From Actinocrinis sp035653575 (GTDB lineage Bacteria > Actinomycetota > Actinomycetes > Streptomycetales > Catenulisporaceae): DNA of 64,000 bases. The notes below the pieces were generated by a model, which was given only the letters and a program-made list of their open reading frames with translations, made no database searches and was not told the DNA's origin. The stretch spans positions 25,760 to 89,759 of the forward strand of contig NZ_DASRBQ010000137.1 of NCBI RefSeq assembly GCF_035653575.1. The letters run 5' to 3'. Position numbers and translations under genes: made by a program. Each line of letters starts with the position of its first letter. Position 1 is the stretch's first letter. Shown in pieces: positions 1 to 8,102 of this stretch.

Positions 1-1
1 G

Positions 2-379
2 CTGATCGGGCTGACCGACGGGTACCGCGACGCGCACGCCCAGGCGCAGTTGTTCGCCGAGACGGTGCGCCGTACCGGTTCGCTCTCGCTCGCATTGCAG
101 TGGACCCTGCCGCCGCACGAGTCGCGCCATGTCATGGGCACCGCTCTGGATGTGCGGCCGATCGAGGGCGCTCGTTGGTTGGATCGTTATGGCTCCCGTC
201 ACCAGTTGTATCAGGTCTATGACAACGAGTGGTGGCACTTCGAGTACCGGCCGGACGGCCGACCGCCCCGCCTTCCGCATCCGAGCGCATCGGTGGCGTC
301 GGTCGCATCAGTGGCGTCGGTCGCGCCGATCCCGTTGATCGCGGCCAGCCTGTGCGCAGTTCCCGAGGATCAGCCATGA
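2..379 (+). CDS. M15-family D,D-carboxypeptidase (VanY-like), 3' part only
   Basis: The reading frame is open from the window edge and lacks its 5' end. The visible 125 residues carry the hallmark of M15 zinc D-Ala-D-Ala peptidases: SRHVMGTALDV (HxxGxAxD, zinc His and Asp) followed by NEWWHFEY (ExWH, catalytic Glu and zinc His). This family trims the terminal D-Ala from peptidoglycan stem peptides outside the membrane. The C-terminal 40 residues are a low-complexity tail with four Ser-Val-Ala units. The stop overlaps the start of the next gene (ATGA), so the two are probably co-translated. Family assignment is firm; substrate is inferred. Confidence 0.85.
   Translation: MIGLTDGYRDAHAQAQLFAETVRRTGSLSLALQWTLPPHESRHVMGTALDVRPIEGARWLDRYGSRHQLYQVYDNEWWHFEYRPDGRPPRLPHPSASVASVASVASVAPIPLIAASLCAVPEDQP
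290..325 (+). repeat. Four 9-bp tandem units encoding Ser-Val-Ala
   Basis: Four consecutive units (TCGGTGGCG, TCGGTCGCA, TCAGTGGCG, TCGGTCGCG) lie in the tail of the M15 peptidase gene and give SVASVASVASVA. A short repeat of this kind can change length by slippage without breaking the frame. Confidence 0.8.
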
Positions 380-2415
380 TCTCGGGCATGGACGCACCGA
401 CCGCCCAGCCGTCGCCCGCCGTTGTCGCCGCGCCGGCGTCGCGGTGGTTGCCGACCGCGCTGGCTGGCGTAGCTGGATGCCTGCTCCTCGTCGTGGCCAC
501 ATCGCCTCCGGCCGTCGCGGGGCTGCCGCCCTTCCTCGACACGCCCATCGACAACGGCAACGGCGGCCCTTCGAACCTGCGCGACTGGCTGTTCCTGCTG
601 GTTCCAGTGGTGGCGACAGCGCTCGGGCTGACTCTTCTGCGCTGGTGGCCGTACCTCCTCGCGGCGGCGGCGCTGATGGTCGTGCCGGGCGTCGTGATGG
701 AGTGGGATTTCACTGGCGCCTACCCGTGGGTCCTCGCGCTGCTGCCGCCCGCCGGGTACGCCCTGGCGATCATCGCGCTGCTGGCTTGTGCCCAGGGACT
801 TACCCGCACCGCGGTGGGCTGGGGTGCTTGCGTCGCGGCGCTGACTCTGGGCTCCCGCTTGGTCGGCGCCGCGATGACGGACGGGGTCGGCTGGCTGCTA
901 TCGGGGCATGAGCCGGCTGCTTGGCACAGCGTGCTTGTCGGGGTCAGTCTCGCCGGGCTCGTTCCCGCGGTGTGGTTTCACCGGCGAGGTGACTCGGCCG
1001 CGGCCTCGCCTGCTGACAGCCGATCGTGGCGGCGCGTCCGGTTGGTCGTGGCCGGAACGTTGGCGGCGTCCGTGTCGATCCCGCTGTCGTTTCTGACCAC
1101 TCAAAGCCTGGCGAACTTGCTCGGGGTCACGTGGTCCGCGGTCGCTCGGCACGGCTTTGCGCAGACCGCGGTCATCGGCGCGATCACGCTCGTGACCGTG
1201 ACGCTGCTTGCGATGCTCGCGGGGCTCTGGCCGCTTGCCGGGGCGATAACCGCCGCAGTGGCGCAGATGGCCGTGATCGCGCCGGCCATCCTCACGATCA
1301 CCGCGCTCAGTTACAACGATCCGCTGCGCTGGCTGGCGACGCTCGCGGGGGCCGCGCTCGGGGCGACCGTCGCGGGCAGCAGGCTGCGCGTTCCGCTCGC
1401 CGCCACGCTCGCGATACTCGCCGCGATGGCGCTGTTCATCGCGTACGGCGCGACCACCGGAAACCCGGAAAAGCTGGCAGACCAGCGCATTGTGATTCCT
1501 TCGGTGCTGATTCTCGTCCTTAGCGCCTCCGCCTCCGGTGCGGTCATCGGTGCCGCGGCCCCAGCTTTGGCCAGCCGTGGAGCGCTGCCGGCCGTGGTCG
1601 GCCCACTGGCCGGCACGCTCGCCATCGGCGGACTTCAGACCATCCAGGTCACCTACCTGAAAGACGGCGAACCGGAGCCCTCCATCCTCAGCCCGGCTGT
1701 GCACCTGACCACGTCAGGCGTCCTGATGCTGGTGGCCGGTGCGTCCATAGGCGGCCTAGGCTTCGCGCAACTGCTGGCCGCCCGCCGCGCGGAGCGCAAA
1801 CACGCCGAGCAGATCAGGCGGGAGGCGGCCGCCGCCGAGCGAGACCGGCTGGGCCGCTCGATCCACGACGGCGTGCTGCAGGTGCTGGCCCTCGTGCAGC
1901 GGCAAGGCTCCGAACTCGGCGCCGAGGGCAGCGAGTTGGCCGCGCTCGCCGGCGAACAGGAGGTGGCGCTGCGCGGCCTGCTGGCCGGGGCAGCGAGCAC
2001 GGACTCCGGCGCGGCCGAGGACTTGCGTGGGCTGGTGCAGGCGTTGGCCGCCCCCGACGTCGAGGTCGCCACTCCGGCGCAGGCCGTGGAACTGCCGTCT
2101 GTCATCGCTGCGGAGGTGGTCGCGGCGGTGCGTGCCGCCCTGGACAACGTACGCAAGCACGCCGGCGCCGACGCTCGCGCCTGGATCCTGCTCGAGGACG
2201 AACAGGACGGAGTCCGGGTCACGATCCGCGACGACGGCGTCGGATTCCCGCCCGAGCGCCCGGGCGAGGCGGCCGCGGCTGGACGGTTAGGGATCGCACA
2301 GTCGATGCGCGGACGGATCGCCGACTGCGGCGGCACGACGACCATCGAAAGCCAACTGGGCGAAGGCACCGAGGTGGAGTTCTGGATACCCCGCGCACGT
2401 CAGGCGAGAAGGTGA
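376..2415 (+). CDS. NarL-type sensor histidine kinase with polytopic N-terminus
   Basis: A 679-residue sensor kinase. The first ~450 residues are strongly hydrophobic with many membrane segments. A charged linker follows (AERKHAEQIRREAAAAERD), then a HisKA_3-type dimerisation helix with IHDGVLQ (phospho-acceptor about H497). The HATPase_c domain has its N box at about residue 591 (LDNVRKH) and its G1 box as IRDDGVGF. It should autophosphorylate and pass phosphate to the response regulator immediately downstream. The ATG at 376 overlaps the stop of the M15 gene by four bases and is preferred to an upstream in-frame start at 229 inside that gene. The signal is unknown; the M15 neighbour hints at the cell wall. 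Confidence 0.9.
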   Translation: MISGMDAPTAQPSPAVVAAPASRWLPTALAGVAGCLLLVVATSPPAVAGLPPFLDTPIDNGNGGPSNLRDWLFLLVPVVATALGLTLLRWWPYLLAAAALMVVPGVVMEWDFTGAYPWVLALLPPAGYALAIIALLACAQGLTRTAVGWGACVAALTLGSRLVGAAMTDGVGWLLSGHEPAAWHSVLVGVSLAGLVPAVWFHRRGDSAAASPADSRSWRRVRLVVAGTLAASVSIPLSFLTTQSLANLLGVTWSAVARHGFAQTAVIGAITLVTVTLLAMLAGLWPLAGAITAAVAQMAVIAPAILTITALSYNDPLRWLATLAGAALGATVAGSRLRVPLAATLAILAAMALFIAYGATTGNPEKLADQRIVIPSVLILVLSASASGAVIGAAAPALASRGALPAVVGPLAGTLAIGGLQTIQVTYLKDGEPEPSILSPAVHLTTSGVLMLVAGASIGGLGFAQLLAARRAERKHAEQIRREAAAAERDRLGRSIHDGVLQVLALVQRQGSELGAEGSELAALAGEQEVALRGLLAGAASTDSGAAEDLRGLVQALAAPDVEVATPAQAVELPSVIAAEVVAAVRAALDNVRKHAGADARAWILLEDEQDGVRVTIRDDGVGFPPERPGEAAAAGRLGIAQSMRGRIADCGGTTTIESQLGEGTEVEFWIPRARQARR

Positions 2416-3110
2416 AAGCAATGGTCTCGGACGAGGACGGCGGGCCGACGACGCCGGTGCGCGTGATGGTGGTCGACGACCATCCCATCTGGGGGAACGC
2501 GGTCGCCCGAGATCTAGCCGAGGCGGGATATGACGTGACGGCTGTGGTCGGCGAGGGTATACAGGCGATCCGCGTCGCGCCGGCCGCCCGACCTGACGTC
2601 GTCGTTCTCGATCTCCAGCTGCCGGATCTGTCCGGAGTGGAGGTCGTGCGCAGGTTGATCGCCACTGACCCGGCGATTCGTGTGCTGATGCTCTCGGCCA
2701 GCGGCGAGCAGCAGGACGTGCTCGACGCGCTGAAGGCAGGCGCCCTCGGATACCTGGTGAAATCCGCGAAGCCAGCAGAGCTGATCGAAGCGGTCGCACG
2801 CACTGCCGCAGGCGACCCGGTCTTCACGGTCGGCCTAGCGGGCCTCGTGCTCGGCGAATACCGTCGCCTGGCCGCCGCCCCCAACGCGCCCGTCGACACG
2901 CCCCGCCTCACCGACCGCGAGACCGAGGTGCTGCGGCTCGTCGCCAAAGGCCTGTCATACCGGCAGATCGCCGAACGGCTCGTCGTATCGCACCGGACCG
3001 TGCAAAACCACGTGCAGAACATCCTCGGCAAGCTGCAGCTGCATAACCGGGTCGAACTGACTCGCTACGCCATCGAGCAGGGACTCGACTCGCCGGGTTC
3101 GTCAACGTAG
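2412..3110 (+). CDS. LuxR/NarL-family response regulator
   Basis: A 232-residue regulator. The N-terminal receiver domain has VMVVDDHP (acidic pocket), VVVLDLQLPD (phospho-acceptor about D67) and the conserved YLVKSAKP lysine. The C-terminal LuxR helix-turn-helix starts at LTDRETEVLRLVAKGLS, with VSHRTVQNHVQNIL as recognition helix. The GTG at 2412 overlaps the kinase stop as GTGA; an ATG at 2421, nine bases on, is an alternative with AAGGTGA in front. It is the cognate partner of the upstream kinase. A strong hairpin follows the gene. Confidence 0.9.
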   Translation: MKAMVSDEDGGPTTPVRVMVVDDHPIWGNAVARDLAEAGYDVTAVVGEGIQAIRVAPAARPDVVVLDLQLPDLSGVEVVRRLIATDPAIRVLMLSASGEQQDVLDALKAGALGYLVKSAKPAELIEAVARTAAGDPVFTVGLAGLVLGEYRRLAAAPNAPVDTPRLTDRETEVLRLVAKGLSYRQIAERLVVSHRTVQNHVQNILGKLQLHNRVELTRYAIEQGLDSPGSST

Positions 3111-3120
3111 CGGGACGTAG

Positions 3121-3163
3121 CGCGCTGCGGGTTGCTCAGCGGCCGAGAGCAACCCGCAGCGTG
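3121..3163 (+). terminator. GC-rich hairpin after the two-component operon
   Basis: A perfect 14-bp inverted repeat (GCTGCGGGTTGCTC / GAGCAACCCGCAGC, 3124-3137 and 3147-3160) with a 9-base loop and further outer pairs lies ten bases after the response-regulator stop. There is no U-tract, as is usual in high-GC actinobacteria. Confidence 0.75.
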
Positions 3164-3189
3164 GATGGCGAGGATCCGTGGCGGTTACT

Positions 3190-3226
3190 CAGCCTTGGCC
3201 AAGCCGACGGGACAGGCGACACCGTT
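3190..3226 (-). pseudogene. Possible remnant of a second msrA 3' end
   Basis: Read on the minus strand this short stretch gives NGVACPVGLAKAE and a stop. It closely matches the C-terminal end of the intact MsrA downstream (TGVACPVGL), including the resolving-Cys context. About 20 of 22 bases match the intact gene over the GACGGGACAGG core. An in-frame stop lies just upstream, so no protein is made. The rest of the 518-base gap (3111-3628) holds the terminator hairpin and no gene I can support. It may be the scar of a tandem duplication; the match is short. Confidence 0.35.
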
Positions 3227-3628
3227 GAGCGGCCATCCTTACTTCGTGCTGCTGCCAATGGACCTGTCGGCTTCGTAAAGATGGGCAGTGGGATTGATGC
3301 CCGAGCCTCGTAGATCGCCGAGGTCCGATACGGATGCGGTCGCTCGTATGGGCGATTGTTGCCTCGGCTGGGGCCGTGGGTTGTGCAGTTGGCTGGCGCC
3401 GTGGGTTTGTCAGCGTCGCCCGGCCCCGCAGCGACGCGAGGAGCCAGGCGGTGGCGTCGCCGCGGAGCGGAGGGCGGGCGGGTGGGCCTCAGTACCGGCG
3501 GATGCCGGCTAGCGCGCGCGGACTGGCGAGCGTCAGCGAGCCGGGAGCACGCGCGTCACCAACCGCAGCCCTCAAATGGAAACCGACCCGGCGGGACCGG
3601 GGCGGGAACAGCGGGTTGGAATTGATGT

Positions 3629-4315
3629 TCAGCTGGCGGTCGTCGCTGTGCCGTCGGTGGTGATGAGGCCGACGGGACAGGCCACACCAGTACCGCCGAG
3701 GCCGCAGTAGCCGTCCGGGTTCTTGGCGTCCGAGAGGTACTGCTGGTGGTAGTCCTCGGCGTAGTAGAACTCGGTGGCGGGCTCGATGGCGGTCGTGATG
3801 CGGCCGTGGCCGGCGGCGGTGAGGACCTGCTGGTAGGCGGCGCGGCTGGCCTCGGCGGCCGTGCGCTGGTCCTCGGTGAAGTACTGGATCAGCGAGCGGT
3901 ACTGGGTACCGACGTCGTTGCCCTGGCGGTTGCCCTGCGTCGGGTCGTGGGACTCCCAGAACAGCTTGAGCAGCGACTCGTACGAGACCACTTTCGGGTC
4001 GTAGACGACGCGGACGACCTCGGCGTGGCCGGTGGCGCCGGAGCAGACCTCTTCGTACGTGGGGTTCGGGGTGCTGCCGCCCGCGTAGCCGACCGCGGTC
4101 GAGTACACGTCGTCGTGCCACCAGAACTTGCGCTCGGCGCCCCAGAAGCAGCCGAGGCCGAAGACCGCCTGCTCGTAGCCTTCGGGCAGCTCCTCGATCG
4201 GGGTGCCGAGGACCGTGTGCTTGCCGGCCAGGTGGAACGGGCGGGACGACCTGCCGGGGAGCGCCTCGCCGGGGCCGGGAAGGCGGTCCTTGAACGGGTT
4301 GGTGAAGCGGAACAC
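3629..4315 (-). CDS. msrA: Peptide-methionine (S)-S-oxide reductase MsrA
   Basis: A 228-residue enzyme that reduces methionine-S-sulfoxide in oxidised proteins. The catalytic motif GCFWGAE has its nucleophilic Cys at about C56. The C-terminal part has YCGLGGTGVACP with two cysteines (about C204 and C213) able to resolve the sulfenic acid and hand electrons to thioredoxin. The N-terminal ~45 residues (NPFKDRLPGPGEALPG) are the extension usual in actinobacterial MsrA. The GTG start has a near-perfect Shine-Dalgarno (AAAGGAGG) nine bases upstream. It is transcribed alone. Confidence 0.95.
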   Translation of the reverse strand: MFRFTNPFKDRLPGPGEALPGRSSRPFHLAGKHTVLGTPIEELPEGYEQAVFGLGCFWGAERKFWWHDDVYSTAVGYAGGSTPNPTYEEVCSGATGHAEVVRVVYDPKVVSYESLLKLFWESHDPTQGNRQGNDVGTQYRSLIQYFTEDQRTAAEASRAAYQQVLTAAGHGRITTAIEPATEFYYAEDYHQQYLSDAKNPDGYCGLGGTGVACPVGLITTDGTATTAS

Positions 4316-4464
4316 GGCCGGGGGCCTCCTTTATTGACTGTCTGGTTAACGTCCGGGACGCCGCCTGGATTCCGCCCGATGGCGCTTCCGAGTGCGAGGG
4401 GCGGGTGCTCGGGCGAGGATGGGGTACCGGGGGATCTTCCAGCTTGGAGAGGCGAGGAGCTGTG

Positions 4465-4701
4465 ATGATCTGGAGTGCCGGGGACGGGGTGGTACGGCTC
4501 GCGGCGGCGGGGCCGCGGGCGCGCGGGACGCTGGAGCAGGCGTTGCCGGGTGAGTGGGCCGCGCTCGTGCTGACGCTCGTCGCGATCGCGTTGGTCGGCG
4601 CCGGGATACTGGTGGCGACCTGCCTGGGGCACGAGCGGGTGGTCACGCGGCGGCGGGCCCGGCGTTCGGCCCGGGGCGGTTCCACCCGGATGGTGGCCTG
4701 A
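4465..4701 (+). CDS. Small single-pass membrane protein
   Basis: A 78-residue protein of unknown function. It has a short N-terminal part, one hydrophobic segment (WAALVLTLVAIALVGAGILV, about residues 31-50) and a strongly basic tail (RRRARRSARGG) that predicts a cytoplasmic C-terminus. GAGGAG five bases before the ATG at 4465 supports this start over upstream in-frame codons. It lies 43 bases before metB on the same strand, but metB seems to have its own promoter. No family recognised. Confidence 0.6.
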   Translation: MIWSAGDGVVRLAAAGPRARGTLEQALPGEWAALVLTLVAIALVGAGILVATCLGHERVVTRRRARRSARGGSTRMVA

Positions 4702-4732
4702 GTGGCGGTGCGCGATCGCGCGGACGGTCCAA

Positions 4733-4738
4733 TAGCCT
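4733..4738 (+). promoter_or_regulatory. -10 element TAGCCT for a leaderless metB transcript
   Basis: TAGCCT ends exactly six bases before the metB ATG, the spacing expected if transcription starts at the A of ATG. No Shine-Dalgarno is visible. Inferred from sequence. Confidence 0.45.
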
Positions 4739-4744
4739 GGCGGC

Positions 4745-6001
4745 ATGACTGAGTCGAAACATGACGCGGATCAACCGGCCGGCCGGGAAAACCTGGCCCG
4801 CCGGGATCACGGCGAGCGCAGCGGGCACGACAGCTACGGCGAGCACGCCGGGTCCGACGAGCGGCTGGGCTTCTCGTCGCTGGCCATCCACGCGGGACAG
4901 GAGCCGGACCCGCTGACCGGTGCGGTCGTTCCGCCGATCTACCAGGTCTCCACCTACAAGCAGGACGGCGTCGGCGGCCTGCGCGGCGGCTACGAATACT
5001 CCCGCTCGGCGAACCCGACCCGGACCGCGCTGGAGGAGTGCCTGGCCGCGATCGAGGGCGGCACGCGCGGACTGGCGTTCGCGTCCGGGTTGGCGGCGGA
5101 GGACTGCCTGCTGCGGACGGTCGTGGCGCCGGGGGACCACGTCGTGATCCCGAACGACGCCTACGGCGGCACCTACCGGCTGTTTTCGAAGGTCTACGAG
5201 CGGTGGGGCGTGCAGTGGACCGCGGTCGACCTCGGCGACCTCGACGCGGTGCGGGCGGCCGTGCGGCGTGGGCGCACGCGGGCGGTGTGGATTGAGACCC
5301 CGTCGAACCCGCTGCTCGGAGTTTCGGACATCGCCGCGCTCGCGGGCATCGCGCGGGAGGCCGGGGCGTTGCTCGTCGTGGACAACACGTTCGCCACTCC
5401 TTATCTACAGCAGCCGCTCGCGCTCGGCGCGGATGTGGTCGTGCACTCCACGACGAAGTACATCGGCGGGCACTCGGACGTGGTCGGCGGCGCGCTCGTG
5501 GTGGCTGACGCCGGGCTGGGGGAGCGGTTGGCGTTCCACCAGAACTCGCTGGGAGCGGTCGCGGGGCCGTTTGACGCCTGGCTCACGCTGCGGGGAATCA
5601 AGACCTTGGCAGTACGGATGGACCGGCATTGTCAGAACGCTGCAGCGGTCGCCGAGATGCTGGCGGCGCACCCGAAGGTGAGCGAGGTGCGCTACCCGGG
5701 CCTGCCCGGGCATCAGGGCCATGAGATCGCGGTGAAGCAGATGCGGGCCTTTGGCGGCATGGTCTCCTTCCGGCACGCCGACGGCGAGGAGGCGGCGGTC
5801 GAGATGTGCGGCCGCACCCGGCTGTTCACCCTCGGCGAATCGCTGGGCGGCGTCGAGTCGCTGATCGAGCATCCCGGCCGGATGACGCACATGTCGGCCG
5901 CGGGCTCGCCGCTGGAGGTGCCGGCCGACCTGGTCCGGCTGTCCGTGGGCATCGAGGACCGCGCCGACCTGCTCGCGGACCTCGCGCAGGCGCTCGGCTG
6001 A
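4745..6001 (+). CDS. metB: Cystathionine gamma-synthase / trans-sulfuration PLP enzyme
   Basis: A 418-residue Cys/Met-metabolism PLP enzyme. The PLP-binding lysine is in VVHSTTKYIGGHSDVV (about K238). The SGLAAED and ETPSNPLL motifs and the C-terminal SLGGVESLIEHP motif are also present. It would condense an activated homoserine with cysteine to cystathionine, on the way to methionine. The SLGGVESLIEHP form is shared by MetB and actinobacterial cystathionine gamma-lyase, so direction of flux is not certain. A hydrophilic extension of about 40 residues precedes the conserved start (FSSLAIHAGQ) and no better internal start is seen. Confidence 0.88.
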   Translation: MTESKHDADQPAGRENLARRDHGERSGHDSYGEHAGSDERLGFSSLAIHAGQEPDPLTGAVVPPIYQVSTYKQDGVGGLRGGYEYSRSANPTRTALEECLAAIEGGTRGLAFASGLAAEDCLLRTVVAPGDHVVIPNDAYGGTYRLFSKVYERWGVQWTAVDLGDLDAVRAAVRRGRTRAVWIETPSNPLLGVSDIAALAGIAREAGALLVVDNTFATPYLQQPLALGADVVVHSTTKYIGGHSDVVGGALVVADAGLGERLAFHQNSLGAVAGPFDAWLTLRGIKTLAVRMDRHCQNAAAVAEMLAAHPKVSEVRYPGLPGHQGHEIAVKQMRAFGGMVSFRHADGEEAAVEMCGRTRLFTLGESLGGVESLIEHPGRMTHMSAAGSPLEVPADLVRLSVGIEDRADLLADLAQALG

Positions 6002-6031
6002 TACGCGGGCGGACCTGCAAAATCACGGTCC

Positions 6032-6071
6032 GAACACGGCGGGATCAAGCCTTGTGGCGCCCGCCGTGTTC
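6032..6071 (+). terminator. Hairpin between metB and the pseudokinase gene
   Basis: A perfect 12-bp inverted repeat (GAACACGGCGGG / CCCGCCGTGTTC) with a 16-base loop starts 30 bases after the metB stop. It also argues against a start at 6054 for the next gene, since that codon would sit inside the hairpin. Confidence 0.7.
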
Positions 6072-6089
6072 TGGTGTACAGTGCCGCGC

Positions 6090-8009
6090 GTGGTGGGGAT
6101 TTCCGCAATCGAGCAGGGCGCCTTCGTCGCCGACCGCTACCGCGTGGTCGAGCGGCTGACCCGCTTCGCCGTCGCCGACAGCACGCTGACCGGCGTTGAA
6201 TACGAGTACTGGCTCGCGCTGGACGAGACGCGCGGCGTCGAGGTCTGGCTTCAGGTCGCGGCCGCTCGCGACACCTACGCCTCCGGAGCGGACCTGGCCG
6301 GCGTGGTCTCCACGCTGCGCAGGCTGAATCACCCGGCGCTGCCGGTGGTGCTGGACTTCGGCGAGATCGAGGTCGAAGTCGAGGTCGAGGCTGAGGCTGA
6401 GCAGGGAGCTGAGGCTGAGGGCGTCGAGGCTGAGGCGGCGGGCGAGGGCGCGCGGGAGATCGCGGATGCGGTGGTCGAGCGCGTCGGATACGTGGTCTTG
6501 GAGCCGGTGGAGGCGGAGAGCCTGGCCACCGTGCTGCTGCGCGGCGCGCTGACCGAAGCGGAGATCCTCGAGGTGCTCGTCGGGATCGCCGACGTGCTCA
6601 AGGTGCTGCACGAGGTGCAGATCGTCCACGGGCATCTGTCCGCTTATTCGTTCCTGCTCGCCGAAAACGGCGTGCTGCTGATCGACCTGGCCGCGGCCGC
6701 CGCGCTCGAAGTCGCCGCGCAGAGCGAGCTGACCAGCGCCGCCGACGTCTACGCGCTGGCCTGGCTGGCTTGCATCGCGCTCGCCGGCGTCGAGGCCGTG
6801 GAGGCGGAGTTCGGGGTCGGATTCGACGCGGCTTCGAGCCCTGAGAGTGCGGCCGCGCCGCAGTTGCTGACGATTGACCTGGTGGAGCGGCGGCGCGCGT
6901 GGGCCGAGGCGAACTTGGTGGCGACCTATGGGCTGCGTGCACAGCTCGCGGCGCTGCTGGTCGCTGCGCTCGGCGAGGCCGGTGCGCGCCCGACGGTCGG
7001 CGAACTGATTGCCGCGCTACGGGTTCGGGAGAACGCCGCCGAAGTGGCAGCGGTGGAGGAAGAGGGAGAGGCCGCGGCGGTCGTCGAGGCGGCAGCGGCC
7101 GCGGTCGTCGCGGGGGCGATAGTTGCGGCCGCGGAGGTGGGAGCGGCAGAGGCCGAGGCGGCGCAGACGGCGGAAGTAGTAGAAGAGGCCGAAGTCGTCT
7201 CAGCGGCGGAAGAGGTCGGATACGCCGAGGTCGTCGAGGAAAGCGCGGCAGCCGGAGAGCTTGTCGGCGCGGGCGTCGCGGTCGGGGTCGCAGCCGAGGC
7301 GATCGGCGGGAGCGGCGGTGGAAATCGCGGACGCGGCGGATCCGGCCGGGCCGGGGCGAGCGCACTGGCCTCCGCGCCACTGACACCGACCGCCTCACCG
7401 TCCGGCCGGCACGGCTCGCCACCGCAGCGACCTAAATCAGCGCTCTATGTCGCCATCACGATCGTCGTGCTCGTCGTCGGCGCGATCGTCTGGGGATGCA
7501 GCGCGGGCGGCTCGTCGCCGTCAGCGAAACCGACCGGCTCGCCGTCCACGGCCGGGCAGGCCACCGGTGGACAGGGCGGGTCCGGCGCTTCGCCGAGCGC
7601 CACCTCGAGTCAGGCGGGCGGAGTCGGGACCACGCCGGGGGCGAGTTCGGCCGCATCACCGACTCAGGGATCGAATTCGGCGAGCCCAGGGGCCGGCGGC
7701 GGCGTGACCGCGGCGCCCAGCTACTCGGTCACTCCTCTTGCCACCGCCCCGGCCAGCCCCGGCCAGGCGCTGCAGCAGATCCAGCAGACCGTCTCGCAGG
7801 CCGAAGCCGCCGGCCAGATTCCGCAGCAGGCACAGGGCCCGCTGAATCAGGCGGTGGGCACCATCCAGCAGGAGATCGGCTCCAAGTCCTCGGTGCAGCC
7901 GGGCGTCAGCCAACTGCAGTCCGCGCTGAACCAGAGCGGTGTACCGGCCGGATTCCGGCAGCAGATCAACCAGCTGATTCCATACCTGTCCATGGGGCAG
8001 GGAAGCTAG
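6090..8009 (+). CDS. Membrane-anchored pseudokinase-like protein with Ala/Glu-rich linkers
   Basis: About 639 residues. The N-terminal ~280 residues look like a degenerate Ser/Thr kinase fold. FVADRYRVVERL resembles the kinase start, and VHGHLSAYSFLLAENGVLLIDL occupies the catalytic and DFG loops, but the HRD aspartate is replaced and DFG reads DLA, so catalysis is unlikely. A Val/Glu/Ala repeat interrupts the N-lobe, and an Ala/Glu-rich linker of about 100 residues follows the C-lobe. One membrane helix (VAITIVVLVVGAIVW, about residues 453-467) comes next, with a Ser/Gly/Gln-rich external tail of ~170 residues. The GTG at 6090 lies seven bases after a TACAGT -10-like hexamer. Function unknown; a binding or scaffold role is plausible. 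Confidence 0.65.
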   Translation: MVGISAIEQGAFVADRYRVVERLTRFAVADSTLTGVEYEYWLALDETRGVEVWLQVAAARDTYASGADLAGVVSTLRRLNHPALPVVLDFGEIEVEVEVEAEAEQGAEAEGVEAEAAGEGAREIADAVVERVGYVVLEPVEAESLATVLLRGALTEAEILEVLVGIADVLKVLHEVQIVHGHLSAYSFLLAENGVLLIDLAAAAALEVAAQSELTSAADVYALAWLACIALAGVEAVEAEFGVGFDAASSPESAAAPQLLTIDLVERRRAWAEANLVATYGLRAQLAALLVAALGEAGARPTVGELIAALRVRENAAEVAAVEEEGEAAAVVEAAAAAVVAGAIVAAAEVGAAEAEAAQTAEVVEEAEVVSAAEEVGYAEVVEESAAAGELVGAGVAVGVAAEAIGGSGGGNRGRGGSGRAGASALASAPLTPTASPSGRHGSPPQRPKSALYVAITIVVLVVGAIVWGCSAGGSSPSAKPTGSPSTAGQATGGQGGSGASPSATSSQAGGVGTTPGASSAASPTQGSNSASPGAGGGVTAAPSYSVTPLATAPASPGQALQQIQQTVSQAEAAGQIPQQAQGPLNQAVGTIQQEIGSKSSVQPGVSQLQSALNQSGVPAGFRQQINQLIPYLSMGQGS

Positions 8010-8102
8010 CGGCGGGTCTTGGACGAAGTGGTCGGGCGGTGGGCTTGAGGCCTGCCGCCTGACCCTTTGCCTTTGTCGGGATGGCGACTCGGTCGCGGCT
8101 TA

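Noticed and set aside
2..3110. VanY-VanS-VanR-like resistance module
   Set aside because: The M15 peptidase is VanY-like, but the kinase and regulator are NarL/LuxR type, not the OmpR-type VanRS pair, and no vanHAX genes are present.
3334..3663. Possible small plus-strand gene with a hydrophobic start
   Set aside because: It has no ribosome site, runs antisense into the msrA 3' end and turns into basic low-complexity sequence. Not supported.
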